Origin: CAZCEC01 sp964497615
Lineage (GTDB): Bacteria; Chloroflexota; Anaerolineae; Anaerolineales; UBA6663
NCBI GenBank assembly: GCA_964497615.1
Contig: CAZCEC010000054.1
Coordinates: forward strand, 1-44,495
Reading direction: 5' to 3'
Length of the DNA: 44,495 bases
The notes under the pieces were generated by a model that worked only from the letters and a program-made list of their open reading frames with translations, had not been told where the DNA came from and searched no databases. Position numbers and translations under genes: made by a program. This document shows, one piece after another, positions 1 through 7,462 of the stretch (positions are counted from its first letter, which is position 1; each line of letters opens with the position of its first letter).

Positions 1-255
1 CAGGTGGATGCGCCCGACAAACTCATCGCCTACAGCGTTGGCCCCAAGATGAAGGATGTCGTCTTCACGCTGATGCCCCTCAAGGCCGGGCTGAACCTGG
101 GCGTCGCCAACGGCGCGTCCCTGCCCGACCCGGCCGGTCTGCTGCAAGGCACGGGCAAGCGCCACCGCCACGTGCGGCTCTCCACCCTGGCGGACGCGGC
201 CAACCCTGCGCTGCGGGCGCTGCTGGCGGCGGCGGCAGGCAGACAGCACGGCTAG
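1..255 (+). CDS. DUF1801-type (YdhG-like) protein, 3' fragment
   Basis: The reading frame is open from the first base, so this is the C-terminal part (about 84 residues) of a protein that starts outside the window. The end has the pattern typical of DUF1801/YdhG-like small proteins: a beta-rich stretch, then 'LPDPAGLLQGTGKRHRHVRL', then a C-terminal helix. An in-frame GTG at base 4 is probably not the real start, because the domain would lack its N-terminal half. The biochemical role of this family is not established. Family call is from motif memory only. Confidence 0.7.
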   Translation, partial: QVDAPDKLIAYSVGPKMKDVVFTLMPLKAGLNLGVANGASLPDPAGLLQGTGKRHRHVRLSTLADAANPALRALLAAAAGRQHG

Positions 256-359
256 GATTGGCAGTGGTTCGGATAGTTGTTTAAGCCGCTTCTCCAACAA
301 TAGCAAGAAAAGTCAAGCCGCGCCCCGGCCTTTGGTGTATAGCTATAGCACGAGGCGCC
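256..359 (+). promoter_or_regulatory. Intergenic region with candidate promoter for the AraC gene
   Basis: These 104 bases are clearly more AT-rich than the flanking genes. The stretch 'TGTATAGCTATAGC' lies 10-20 bases before the AraC start, includes the palindrome TATAGCTATA and could hold a -10 box and/or an operator. A weak ribosome site (GAGG) precedes the ATG. No clear -35 box is seen. Confidence 0.35.
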
Positions 360-1316
360 ATGATCTTCACCACCAACGAGAAGTACGAGCAGGCGCTGCT
401 CTCCACCCTGCTCTATATCCAGACGCACCTGGAACAGGATTTGAGCCTGGAGGCGCTGGCCGAGCGGGCCGGCTTTTCGGCCTTTCACTTTCACCGCCTC
501 TTCCGCGAGAACATCGGCGAGGCGGTGAAGGAGTACGTCCGCCGGCTGCGGCTGGAACGGGGCGCCTATCGCCTGAAGATCAGCGACGAGACGATCCTGC
601 GCATCGCGCTGGAGGCCGGGTTCAAGACGCACGAATCGTTCACGCGCGCCTTCGAGCGGCAGTTTGGGGTGACGCCCAGCGCCTACCGCCGCCATTTCCT
701 GCGGCGCTCGCGGGAGTACAAGCAACAGGTTCAGCCCATGTATTTTGCCGGCCACCACCTGCCGGCCGAGGCGGGTTTGCTGGCGAACGGCGCCACCGGC
801 GCGCCGGTGCGGCTGGAGCACGTGCGCCCGATCATCGTCGCGTTTGTGCGGCATGTGGGCCCGTACGACCAGGTGCTGGAGCAAGGCTCGCCGCTGGCCC
901 CGCTGTGGGCGGAGCTGTTCGAGTGGGGCAATCAGAACCAGTTGATCAACGCCGATTCGCTGCTCATCGGCCTGCCGCAGGACGACCCCTCCGTGACGCC
1001 GCCGGAGAAGCAGCGCTTTGATGTGTGCGTCCAGGTGGCCGAGTTTCGCAACCCCGCGGGCCACATCGGCTGCCAGACGATTGCGGCGGGGACCTTCGGG
1101 GTGGGCCGGCACTACGGTTCGTTCGACCACCTGTCCGAAACGTATGGGCACGTGTACAACTCGCTGATCGCCGCCGGCAAGTACCGGCTGCGGCAGCAAG
1201 CGCCGTTCGAAGTCTACAGTTACTCGCGCGTCAAGGACGACCTGCGCATCCATTTCACGGACGTGTATCTGCCCGTCGAGCCAACCGGCTCGGACCAACA
1301 AGCCAGGGCGCGTTAG
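360..1316 (+). CDS. AraC-family regulator with GyrI-like effector domain
   Basis: A 318-aa transcription factor. Residues about 10-110 form the double helix-turn-helix of the AraC/XylS family; the second HTH is 'ILRIALEAGFKTHESFTRAF', followed by the signature ending in 'FGVTPSAYRR'. Residues about 150-310 match the GyrI-like small-molecule-binding domain (AraC_E_bind), as in the Rob/SoxS-related multidrug sensors. It probably senses an amphipathic compound and controls a nearby or distant gene. The SRPBCC gene 20 bases downstream is in the same direction and probably co-transcribed. The start ATG is chosen because the HTH begins soon after it and GAGG lies upstream. Confidence 0.9.
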   Translation: MIFTTNEKYEQALLSTLLYIQTHLEQDLSLEALAERAGFSAFHFHRLFRENIGEAVKEYVRRLRLERGAYRLKISDETILRIALEAGFKTHESFTRAFERQFGVTPSAYRRHFLRRSREYKQQVQPMYFAGHHLPAEAGLLANGATGAPVRLEHVRPIIVAFVRHVGPYDQVLEQGSPLAPLWAELFEWGNQNQLINADSLLIGLPQDDPSVTPPEKQRFDVCVQVAEFRNPAGHIGCQTIAAGTFGVGRHYGSFDHLSETYGHVYNSLIAAGKYRLRQQAPFEVYSYSRVKDDLRIHFTDVYLPVEPTGSDQQARAR

Positions 1317-1335
1317 CCGGATCAGGGAGGACAAT

Positions 1336-1770
1336 ATGGCTGGATTTGCAGTGAGCGAATGGATCGCCTGCCCGCCGCAGCGCGTGTTCGACTTCATCAG
1401 CGAGGCGGACAACGCCCCCAAAATCGTCCCCGGGGTAAAGAGCACCGTCAAGCTGACGGACGGGCCGGCGCGGGTGGGCACCCGCTACCGCGAGACGCGC
1501 CTGATCAACGGCAAGGAAGAGCAGGTGGAGCTGGCAGTGAAGGAGTACGCCGCGCCCGAGGTGTACGCCATGCAGAACGTCACCGACGGGATCGAAACGG
1601 TCTACCGCTACACCCTGCGCCCGGAGCGGGGCGGCACCCACATCGCCCTGGTGTGCGAAGTCAGCGCGGCCGGGATTAAGAAGCTCATGCTGCCCCTGGT
1701 CGCCTCCATCCTCAAGAAGCAGGACGGCGGGCATTTGCAGACGTTGAAGCAGGTGCTGGAGGCGGGGTGA
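1336..1770 (+). CDS. SRPBCC-family protein (polyketide cyclase/START-like fold)
   Basis: A 144-aa single-domain protein. The N-terminus 'WIACPPQRVFDFISEADNAP' is the usual first strand and helix of the SRPBCC ligand-binding fold; the rest alternates strands ('GTRYRET', 'VYAMQNVTDGIETVYRY') and ends in the long C-terminal helix. Such proteins bind hydrophobic ligands or act as cyclases; the ligand here cannot be read. A good ribosome site (GGGAGG) sits 8 bases before the ATG. It follows the AraC/GyrI gene by 20 bases, so the two may act together in sensing or handling a small lipophilic compound. Confidence 0.85.
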   Translation: MAGFAVSEWIACPPQRVFDFISEADNAPKIVPGVKSTVKLTDGPARVGTRYRETRLINGKEEQVELAVKEYAAPEVYAMQNVTDGIETVYRYTLRPERGGTHIALVCEVSAAGIKKLMLPLVASILKKQDGGHLQTLKQVLEAG

Positions 1771-1782
1771 TCCGCCCGGCCC

Positions 1783-2919
1783 TCAGCCCTGCTGCTGAAG
1801 GCTCACTGGCCGCGCCCACCGCGTCTCCGCCACTTCAAGAATCGCCGCCGCCATCCGCCCCGCCGCCGCGCACGTCTCGCGGCGCAGCGCGGGGTTGCGC
1901 AGCTTGCCCAGCCGGCCAGGGTCCTCGCTGAAGCCGCGCACTAGCCGCACCGTGTCGGCGGGGGTGGGCGCGGCCACCGCCACCTCCGCGCCGGTGAAGA
2001 ACCGCGTGTTGCCTTCTTCCTGCCCCGGCAAATGCCCGGTGATGACAGCCGGCAGCCCCACCGCCGCCGCCTCGAACACCGTGCTCGGCCCGGCCTTGGT
2101 CAGCAGCACGTCCGCGCCGCGCATCAGCCCGGCCACGTCCTCGGCATAGCCCAGCACCGTCACATTCCGCTGGCCCTCGGCCAGGGCGCTCAGCCGCTGG
2201 CGCAGGCGCTCGTTCTTGCCGCACACCACCGTCAACGCCAGGGGCAGGCCCGCGCCCAGCAGCGCGCGCACATCGTCCAGCAGCCGCCCCGCGCCCGACG
2301 AGCCGCCCATCGCCAGCACGCGCAGCACGCCCTCGCGGCGATGGCCGTTGGGCTCGCCCGCCCGGCAGAACAGGTGCGACCGGATGGGGAAGCCCAGCCG
2401 CCGCAGCCGGTCCGCGGGCGCGCCCAGCGCGCGGCAGGCGTCGTGGGCGAGGTCGGTGGGCGTGATGATCAGTCCGGCCTCGCCCGTCACCCAGGCGCGG
2501 TGGACGCTGACCAGGTCGCTGACCACGGTGACCACGGGCGGGGCGGGCCGCACCGCGCGCGCCAGCGCCCCCACCTGCCCCAGGTCGGCGATGACGTTGA
2601 CGAGCACGTCGGGCGGCTCATTCAGGGCGCGGCGCAGGAGGGCACGGGGGGTGAAGCGCGCCCCCACCCAGCGCACGAGGCGCAAGGCAGGGGCGCGGTT
2701 GCTCAGGGCATACACCGCCCGCCACAGCGCGGGCGCGCCGGCCGCCAGCCGGTCATACAGGTTCACCACCGCCGCGAAGCGCCCATCCACCACCGCCGGG
2801 CTGTACACATCCACCACGCGCACCTGGGCCGCCGGGTCCGCCGCCTTTAGCGCCCAATCCAGCGCCTCGGCGATGCGCCGGTGGCCGCCCATGCTGCCGG
2901 TCCAGAGGTGGATGTGCAT
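1783..2919 (-). CDS. MGDG-synthase/MurG-like glycosyltransferase (GT28)
   Basis: A 378-aa GT-B fold enzyme. The N-terminal half has the MGDG_synth (PF06925) look: 'TGSMGGHRRIAEAL' near the start for acceptor/lipid binding, then 'VVTVVSDLVSVHRAWV'. The C-terminal half carries the nucleotide-sugar site: 'LAMGGSSGAG', 'VVCGKNERLRQRL' and 'LLTKAGPSTVFEAAAVGLP', typical of GT28. It probably transfers a sugar from UDP-hexose to diacylglycerol or a related lipid at the inner face of the membrane. The gene is convergent with the SRPBCC gene (12 bases apart). Its start lies only 6 bases after a TATACT box and has no ribosome site, so the mRNA is probably leaderless. Confidence 0.85.
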   Translation of the reverse strand: MHIHLWTGSMGGHRRIAEALDWALKAADPAAQVRVVDVYSPAVVDGRFAAVVNLYDRLAAGAPALWRAVYALSNRAPALRLVRWVGARFTPRALLRRALNEPPDVLVNVIADLGQVGALARAVRPAPPVVTVVSDLVSVHRAWVTGEAGLIITPTDLAHDACRALGAPADRLRRLGFPIRSHLFCRAGEPNGHRREGVLRVLAMGGSSGAGRLLDDVRALLGAGLPLALTVVCGKNERLRQRLSALAEGQRNVTVLGYAEDVAGLMRGADVLLTKAGPSTVFEAAAVGLPAVITGHLPGQEEGNTRFFTGAEVAVAAPTPADTVRLVRGFSEDPGRLGKLRNPALRRETCAAAGRMAAAILEVAETRWARPVSLQQQG

Positions 2920-2925
2920 GGGGAA

Positions 2926-2931
2926 AGTATA
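2926..2931 (-). promoter_or_regulatory. -10 box of a leaderless promoter for the glycosyltransferase gene
   Basis: On the minus strand TATACT is followed by 6 bases and then the ATG. With the usual 6-7 base distance from -10 box to transcription start, the mRNA would begin at or next to the A of the start codon. No Shine-Dalgarno sequence is present. Confidence 0.55.
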
Positions 2932-2935
2932 AAGG

Positions 2936-2990
2936 AGGAAGGATGAAGAAGGGACGGCGGACGAAGGACGAAGGACGGAGGACGAAGAAT
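2936..2990. repeat. Low-complexity GACGAAGGA repeat
   Basis: A run of imperfect GACGAAGGA/GACGGAGGA units. The same family appears at 21227-21505, 36185-36215, 41143-41190 (inverted) and 41788-41840. Confidence 0.8.
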
Positions 2991-3001
2991 GACGGCGATA
3001 C

Positions 3002-3065
3002 AGACCGGCCAGGTTTTGGTTGATGTCACCGCTGGCATGTATGCAAACGAAACCTGGCAGGTCTT
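3002..3065. repeat. Inverted repeat, AGACCTGCCAGGTTT family, copy 1
   Basis: Left arm AGACCGGCCAGGTTTT (3002-3017) and right arm GAAACCTGGCAGGTCTT (3049-3065), separated by about 31 bases. The left arm has one or two mismatches to the family consensus. Other copies are at 5890, 16182 and 25788, all intergenic. Confidence 0.8.
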
Positions 3066-3120
3066 AGCCGATGAGCGGCCGGCGATGACCAACAATGCAA
3101 CGAAGTGTCTCGTCGCGTAT

Positions 3121-3702
3121 CCCTGTCACGTTGAGCGCGAACGCCAGCAACCGGTCCACCCGCCCCGGCTGGGTGCGAAACGTATCAGTGATGATCCGGC
3201 GAGGCGCCTCGCGCGCCGCCTTGCATCCCAGCCTCCGCTCGTGCGACCCGCGCTCGGCGTGACAGGGGTGGCTCAACGAAAAAGCATCAGCGAACAATCA
3301 TTGTCACGTTGAGCGCGAACGCCAGCAACCTATGCGCCCGCCCCGCCCGCGNNNNNNNNNNNNNNNNNNNNNNNNNNNNNNNNNNNNNNNNNNNNNNNNN
3401 NNNNNNNNNNNNNNNNNNNNNNNNNNNNNNNNNNNNNNNNNNNNNNNNNNNGCGCGCCGCCTTGCGCGCACGACAAGCCTGTTGTCATTCGCGCTCGGCG
3501 TGACAGGGGTGGCTCAACGAAAAAGCATCAGCGAACGATCATTGTCACGTTGAGCGCGAACGCCAGCAACCTATGCGCCCGCCCCGCCCGCGCGCGAAAC
3601 GTATCGCTGGATCGTCAGTGGGTCGTCGCTGAGGCGCCTCGCGCGCCGCCTTGCGCGCACGACAAGCCTGTTGTCATTCGCGCTCGGCGTGACAGCGTTG
3701 AG
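3121..3702. repeat. Direct-repeat block broken by a scaffold gap
   Basis: Three related units begin at about 3124, 3302 and 3543, each with 'TGTCACGTTGAGCGCGAACG' and followed by a 'GAGGCGCCTCGCGCGCCGCC' segment and 'CGCTCGGCGTGACAG'. The second and third are almost identical at their starts. Short open frames across this block look like chance. The 2920-3778 interval therefore holds repeats and no convincing gene. Confidence 0.8.
3352..3451. other. Scaffold gap (100 N)
   Basis: Exactly 100 N, the usual placeholder for a gap of unknown size. It lies inside the direct-repeat block, so the true number of repeat units is unknown. Confidence 0.99.
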
Positions 3703-3778
3703 GCCTCGGCCCACCCACGCCTCATCCGCTTGATCCTTTTCAAAATCCGTGGCCGCGCGCCGTGGTATCCTTACCCCC

Positions 3779-4504
3779 ATGCCTATCCGTCCCTTCAAGA
3801 AGATCATGGTGCCCCTGGCCGGGCTGGCCGCCCTGGGCGCCGCCGGCCTCGGCTACTTCGCCTGGGTGCGCCCGCGCCTGCTGCGCTGGGGGGCCAGCGA
3901 GCGCGAAGCCGCCCAGCCCCTGCCCGGCGACCACCTCATCCCCGCCCCGCGCACCGCCTTCACCCGCGCCATCACCCTGCGCGCCGCCCCCGCCCAGGTG
4001 TGGCCCTGGCTGGTGCAGATCGGCAGCCACCGCGCCGGCTGGTACAGCTACGACGACCTCGACAACGGCGGCGTCCCCAGCGCCAGCGCCATCCGCCCCG
4101 AGTTCCAGGACCTGAAGGTGGGCGACCAGATCTGGGCCGCCGCCGACGGCACCCTGGCCTTTGCCGTGCACAGCCTGGAGCCGGAGCGCGCCCTGGTGCT
4201 CAGCGGCCCGCTCGACGACTCCACCCCCTACGACGCGCGGCGCGGCCCGTTTGGCGGCGGCGCGGATGCGCTGGACCCCGTGCGCGCCAGTTGGGCCTTC
4301 GTGCTCGTCCCGCTGGACGAAACGCGGACCCGCCTGCTGGTGCGCTTCCGCGCCGACTACGCCCCCAACCCGCTCAGCACGCTGGCCGGCGCCGTGCTGG
4401 AGCCGGTGAGCTTCCTGATGGAGCGCAAGATGCTGCTGGGCATCCGCGCGCGCGTGGAAGGAGCCGCCAATCTTCACCACGAATTGCACGAATTCCACGA
4501 ATGA
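3779..4504 (+). CDS. Membrane-anchored SRPBCC-family protein
   Basis: A 241-aa protein. Residues 9-30 are a hydrophobic helix ('VPLAGLAALGAAGLGYFAWV') that probably anchors it in the membrane; the remainder is an SRPBCC/START-like domain ('AITLRAAPAQVWPWLVQIGS', then 'GWYSYDDLDNGG'). The ATG at 3779 is preferred to an in-frame start at 3749 because the helix then begins normally. TATCCT lies 7 bases before the ATG, suggesting a leaderless mRNA. Its stop overlaps the start of the next sigma-factor gene (ATGA), so the two are coupled and may form a sensor-regulator pair. The C-terminal residues 'HHELHEFHE' come from a CACGAATT-type repeat running into the gene end. Confidence 0.8.
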   Translation: MPIRPFKKIMVPLAGLAALGAAGLGYFAWVRPRLLRWGASEREAAQPLPGDHLIPAPRTAFTRAITLRAAPAQVWPWLVQIGSHRAGWYSYDDLDNGGVPSASAIRPEFQDLKVGDQIWAAADGTLAFAVHSLEPERALVLSGPLDDSTPYDARRGPFGGGADALDPVRASWAFVLVPLDETRTRLLVRFRADYAPNPLSTLAGAVLEPVSFLMERKMLLGIRARVEGAANLHHELHEFHE

Positions 4505-5298
4505 TGACCGGCGATGAGCTGACCCTCGAGTTCGAGACCTTCCGCGGCGAGCTGCGCTCCTTCATCCTGCGGCTGACGGCCAGCGTGCAGGACGCCGAAG
4601 ACCTGGTGCAGGACACCTACCTGCGCGCCGCCGCCAAGATCAGCAGTTTCCGCGGCCAGTCGTCGCTCAAGACCTGGGTGTTCAGCATCGCCCTCAACCT
4701 GGCCCGCGACCTGCGGCGCGCCCAGCAGCGCTGGCCCGCCACCGTCACCGACCTGGCCCGCGAAGCCGCGCTGGGCAACCCCGCCTTCTTCCAGGAGTCC
4801 CTGCGCCTCCAGCAGACCTCGCCGCAGGGCAACTTCGAGATCCGCGAGCACATCGCCTTCTGCTTCACCTGCCTGGCCAAGACCCTGCCGCTGGAACAGC
4901 ACCTGGCCCTGCTACTCAAGGACGTGTACGGCTTCAAGGTCAAGGAGATCGCGCAGATCGTCCAGCTTTCGGAGCCGATGGTGAAGTATCACCTGCGCGC
5001 CGCCCGCGGCCGGATGCTGGACATCTTCGACCGCCGCTGCGCGCTGATCAACAAGCGCGGCACTTGCCACCAGTGCACCGAGCTGAACGGCCTCTACAAC
5101 CCCAAGCAAAAGGCGCAGGCAGAGCTGGTGAAGATCGAGATGGCGCGCGAGGCCGAGCGGCTGGACCGGCGCGCCCTGTTCGCCCTGCGCCTGCAAATCC
5201 TGCGCGAGCTGGACCCGTTCACCTCCGGCGGCGCCGCGCTGGAACTGCACCACCTGGAGCACAACCGGCAGTTGATGGAGAAGTATCTGGATCGATAG
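4501..5298 (+). CDS. ECF-type sigma-70 factor with CxxC-containing C-terminal extension
   Basis: About 265 aa. Region 2 is clear at the N-terminus ('DAEDLVQDTYLRAAAKISSF', then 'SLKTWVFSIALNLARDLRRA'), and region 4 in the middle ('GFKVKEIAQIVQLSEPMVKY'). About 90 residues follow region 4, more than in a plain ECF factor, and begin with 'GTCHQCTELNGLYNP', where CHQC is a possible metal or redox site. It directs RNA polymerase to a specific promoter set. Start is ATG 4501 or 4504, overlapping the SRPBCC stop. No classical anti-sigma gene is adjacent; the coupled membrane SRPBCC protein, or the Cys-containing tail, may regulate it (inference). Confidence 0.87.
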   Translation: MMTGDELTLEFETFRGELRSFILRLTASVQDAEDLVQDTYLRAAAKISSFRGQSSLKTWVFSIALNLARDLRRAQQRWPATVTDLAREAALGNPAFFQESLRLQQTSPQGNFEIREHIAFCFTCLAKTLPLEQHLALLLKDVYGFKVKEIAQIVQLSEPMVKYHLRAARGRMLDIFDRRCALINKRGTCHQCTELNGLYNPKQKAQAELVKIEMAREAERLDRRALFALRLQILRELDPFTSGGAALELHHLEHNRQLMEKYLDR

Positions 5299-5302
5299 CC
5301 CA

Positions 5303-5342
5303 TGTCATTCCGAGGGGCGGTTTGTGCCCCGAGGAATCTGGC
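5303..5342. repeat. REP-like hairpin (TGTCATTCCGAG... type)
   Basis: TGTCATTCCGAGGGGC is followed by a short loop and GCCCCGAGGAATCTGG. GAGGGGC/GCCCCGAG arms form a hairpin. This belongs to the widespread 'TCATTCCGAG...CGAGGAATCT' intergenic repeat type. It could act as a weak transcription terminator for the sigma gene, but no T-tract follows. Confidence 0.6.
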
Positions 5343-5369
5343 CCGGCCCCTATCATTTCCCCGCGCTCG

Positions 5370-5388
5370 TTCGTCTAAACTAGACGAA
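5370..5388 (+). promoter_or_regulatory. Perfect palindrome just before an SRPBCC gene, operator candidate
   Basis: TTCGTCTA-AAC-TAGACGAA has 8-base perfect arms and ends directly before the AAGGAG ribosome site of the gene at 5400. It overlaps a possible -10 box (TAAACT). A dimeric repressor site is the simplest reading. Confidence 0.45.
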
Positions 5389-5399
5389 AGGAGCATTCC

Positions 5400-5882
5400 A
5401 TGAATGCACAGGTAAAATCAGGCGCTGGTGATGGGCAAGCCACGACCACCAAAACGACCTTCAGCCGGCAAACGGCCGTCAGCGCCCACATCCAGGCCGC
5501 GCCCGCCGTCGTCTGGGCGCTGCTCACCCGCGGCGCCGACTGGCCGCGCTGGAACTCGACCGTCACCGCCCTCAGCGGCGAGATTCAGCCCGGCGGCGAG
5601 ATCGCGCTAAAATCCACCCTGGACGCCAAGCGCACGTTCAAGCTGCGCGTCAAGGAGTTCGTGCCGGAGCGGCGGCTGGCCTGGGGCGACGCGCAGGGCA
5701 CGCGCGTGTACACGCTCGACCCCGCACCCGGCGGCGGCGTGCGCTTCACCATGACCGAGAAGATCGGCGGCCCGCTGTTCCCGCTGTTCGCCCGCTACAT
5801 CCCGCCGTTCGACGAGTCGTTCGAGCAGTTCGCGGCGGATCTGAAGAAGGAAGCCGAGAAGATTCAGCGCGCCCAGTCGTAG
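5400..5882 (+). CDS. SRPBCC-family protein (polyketide cyclase-like)
   Basis: 160 aa. After a 25-residue polar start comes the SRPBCC core: 'SAHIQAAPAVVWALLTRGAD', 'WPRWNSTV', 'GGEIALKSTL', and a long C-terminal helix 'FEQFAADLKKEAEKIQ'. These features match ligand-binding START-like proteins, such as those called 'polyketide cyclase' or CoxG-like. It is the third SRPBCC gene within 4.5 kb, which suggests a theme of hydrophobic-ligand handling or local duplication, although the sequences are quite different. AAGGAG precedes the ATG at good distance, and a palindromic operator candidate lies just upstream. Confidence 0.85.
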   Translation: MNAQVKSGAGDGQATTTKTTFSRQTAVSAHIQAAPAVVWALLTRGADWPRWNSTVTALSGEIQPGGEIALKSTLDAKRTFKLRVKEFVPERRLAWGDAQGTRVYTLDPAPGGGVRFTMTEKIGGPLFPLFARYIPPFDESFEQFAADLKKEAEKIQRAQS

Positions 5883-5889
5883 TCCAGCG

Positions 5890-5924
5890 AGACCTGCCAG
5901 GTTTCCGAAAACCTGGCAGGTCTT
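5890..5924. repeat. Inverted repeat, AGACCTGCCAGGTTT family, copy 2 (compact)
   Basis: Left arm AGACCTGCCAGGTTT and right arm AAAACCTGGCAGGTCTT, with a 3-base loop. This is the shortest and most perfect copy and would form a strong RNA hairpin after the SRPBCC stop codon. Confidence 0.85.
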
Positions 5925-5948
5925 AAGCAACGATAAGGAGAACTCTCA

Positions 5949-6353
5949 ATGGAAAAACGCACCAAGGCCAACCCCTGGAAGCTCAAGACCCCGCCCGGCA
6001 CGTCCGATTATGAGATGTATATTGACACCAACAAGGACGGTAAAGAGATCATCGTCTGCACGGTGGGCAGCACGGTGCTGCACTACGACTACCGCGCCCT
6101 GGCCGACCTGCACGCCATGCTCAAAAAGCACGGCGACTGGATGGAATTGGGCAGTAAGGACGAGAAGCAGGAGGCCGCGCCCGGCACGGTGGAGCATTGG
6201 GCGCGCTCGCCCCAGAACCCCATCGGCGGGTGGTATGGGCTGAAGAAAGGCTTCCGCGGGCGCTTCGGCATGTACCTCCCGCCGCTGATGGAAGCGCTGG
6301 GCCTGGCGGAAGTGGAGCACAACGCGCGCAACAACCGCATGCGGGCGAAGTAG
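5949..6353 (+). CDS. Small conserved-looking protein of unknown function
   Basis: 134 aa, soluble, no signal peptide or membrane helix. Residues 1-60 are strand-rich and contain 'PPGTSDYEMYIDTNKDG' and 'EIIVCTVGSTVLHYDYRAL'; residues 60-134 are helical with 'WARSPQNPIGGWYGLKKGFR' and a basic C-terminus. Trp and Gly positions look like a real folded domain rather than a chance frame. The AAGGAG site lies about 10 bases before the ATG, just after the inverted repeat. It resembles uncharacterised DUF6855-type proteins, but I am not sure of this assignment. Confidence 0.7.
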   Translation: MEKRTKANPWKLKTPPGTSDYEMYIDTNKDGKEIIVCTVGSTVLHYDYRALADLHAMLKKHGDWMELGSKDEKQEAAPGTVEHWARSPQNPIGGWYGLKKGFRGRFGMYLPPLMEALGLAEVEHNARNNRMRAK

Positions 6354-6418
6354 GGCCGCGCTCGCCTCGCGCCGTGCTAAAATTCACCGGCCGCTAAGTG
6401 GCGGAAGGTGAGTGACGC

Positions 6419-6766
6419 ATGGACGAGGACAAGCGGAAGGAACTTAAGCAGAAAGGCCGGCAAACCGGCGACGCGGCGGCGTTTCTCGCGTTGACCCCGC
6501 GCGAGTCGGTTGAGCTTGAGAAGCGTTTGCACGCCGCCGAGCCAGCACCCAAACGATCCACGCTCGAACAGGCTATCGGGCTGTTGGCGCGGCCCGACCA
6601 GCCGCCGCCCACCGACGCCGAGGTCGAGCAGATATTGGCTGAAGAACGCGAAGCCCGTTTCGGGGTGATCGACGAGATTCGCGCCCGCCATGCTGACGCG
6701 GACCCGGAGCAAGTTGAGCGTGATGTGGCCGAAGCCATTCGCGCCGTGCGGCAGTCCAAGCGGTGA
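6419..6766 (+). CDS. Small charged helical protein of unknown function
   Basis: 115 aa, with many Glu, Arg and Ala, predicted to be mostly helical, and no cysteine or membrane segment. The start ATG has AAGGTGAG upstream, and a -10-like TAAAAT occurs at about 6376. Its stop overlaps the GTG start of the LuxR-DUF805 gene (GTGA), so the two are translated as a pair. It could be a partner or antagonist of that regulator, or an antitoxin-like protein; the sequence does not decide. I recognise no family. Confidence 0.6.
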   Translation: MDEDKRKELKQKGRQTGDAAAFLALTPRESVELEKRLHAAEPAPKRSTLEQAIGLLARPDQPPPTDAEVEQILAEEREARFGVIDEIRARHADADPEQVERDVAEAIRAVRQSKR

Positions 6767-7431
6767 ACCCGCCCCCGCCCAATCCCCTCACCGCCCGCGA
6801 GCGCGAAGTGGCCGATCTGGCGGTTGAAGGCCAGACCAACAAGCAGATCGCCCTGTCCCTGCACATCTCCGAGCGCACGGTCGAATTCCACCTGAAGAAC
6901 ATTTATGACAAGCTCCAGGTGCGCTCGCGGGTGGAACTGGTACGCAAACTGGGGACTTCCACAGTAGAAAATCAGCCCGAACTGGTCAACAATCGAGATC
7001 GGCCCAGCGATTGGCGCTGGACCACCCATCTTAGAGCCGCCGTCTCGATGATCGGCAAGGAGTTGGACATGACCAGTTGGTTGAACGCGCCCGCGCGCCC
7101 CGCCGGCAGCCCGATGACTTTCTTTGAATCCATCCGGGTCTGCCTCGGCAAGTACGCCGACTTTACCGGCCGGGCCTCGCGCCCCGAGTTCTGGTGGTTC
7201 GCGCTGTTCGTCACGCTCGTCACCGGGGCGCTGACGTACGTGCACCAAAACGTGAGCGCCGTATTCCTGACGGCGATGCTCCTGCCCCTGCTGGCGGCGG
7301 GCGCGCGCCGCCTGCGCGACAGCGGCAAAAGCCCCTGGTGGCAGTTGATCCTGCTGGCCCCCTTGGGCGGGCTCGTCGTCGCCGGCATCCTGTGGGCCCT
7401 CCCCCCCGCCCCCGACGCCCAGCCGGCCTGA
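6763..7431 (+). CDS. LuxR-type HTH fused to a DUF805 membrane domain
   Basis: 222 aa. Residues about 8-65 are a GerE/LuxR helix-turn-helix ('LTAREREVADLAVEGQTNKQ', 'SERTVEFHLKNIYDKLQVRS'). After a 50-residue linker, residues about 120-220 match DUF805 ('FTGRASRPEFWWFALF', a second helix, 'LPLLAAGARRLRDSGKS', 'PWWQLILLAPLGG'), with about three membrane helices. The result is a membrane-tethered DNA-binding protein without a receiver domain. The start is GTG at 6763, overlapping the previous gene's stop. An alternative is that a frame-preserving deletion joined two formerly separate genes. Confidence 0.82.
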   Translation: MNPPPPNPLTAREREVADLAVEGQTNKQIALSLHISERTVEFHLKNIYDKLQVRSRVELVRKLGTSTVENQPELVNNRDRPSDWRWTTHLRAAVSMIGKELDMTSWLNAPARPAGSPMTFFESIRVCLGKYADFTGRASRPEFWWFALFVTLVTGALTYVHQNVSAVFLTAMLLPLLAAGARRLRDSGKSPWWQLILLAPLGGLVVAGILWALPPAPDAQPA

Positions 7432-7462
7432 GGCCACCTCCAGAGGGAAAAAACAAAAAAAC

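Noticed and set aside
3121..3702. Protein-coding genes across the 3.1-3.7 kb repeat block
   Set aside because: Open frames exist only because of GC-rich repeats; no family-like residues or ribosome sites are seen, and one frame crosses the N gap.
5301..5399. A rho-independent terminator after the sigma gene
   Set aside because: The hairpin at 5303-5342 is not followed by a T-tract; it fits better as a REP-like element.
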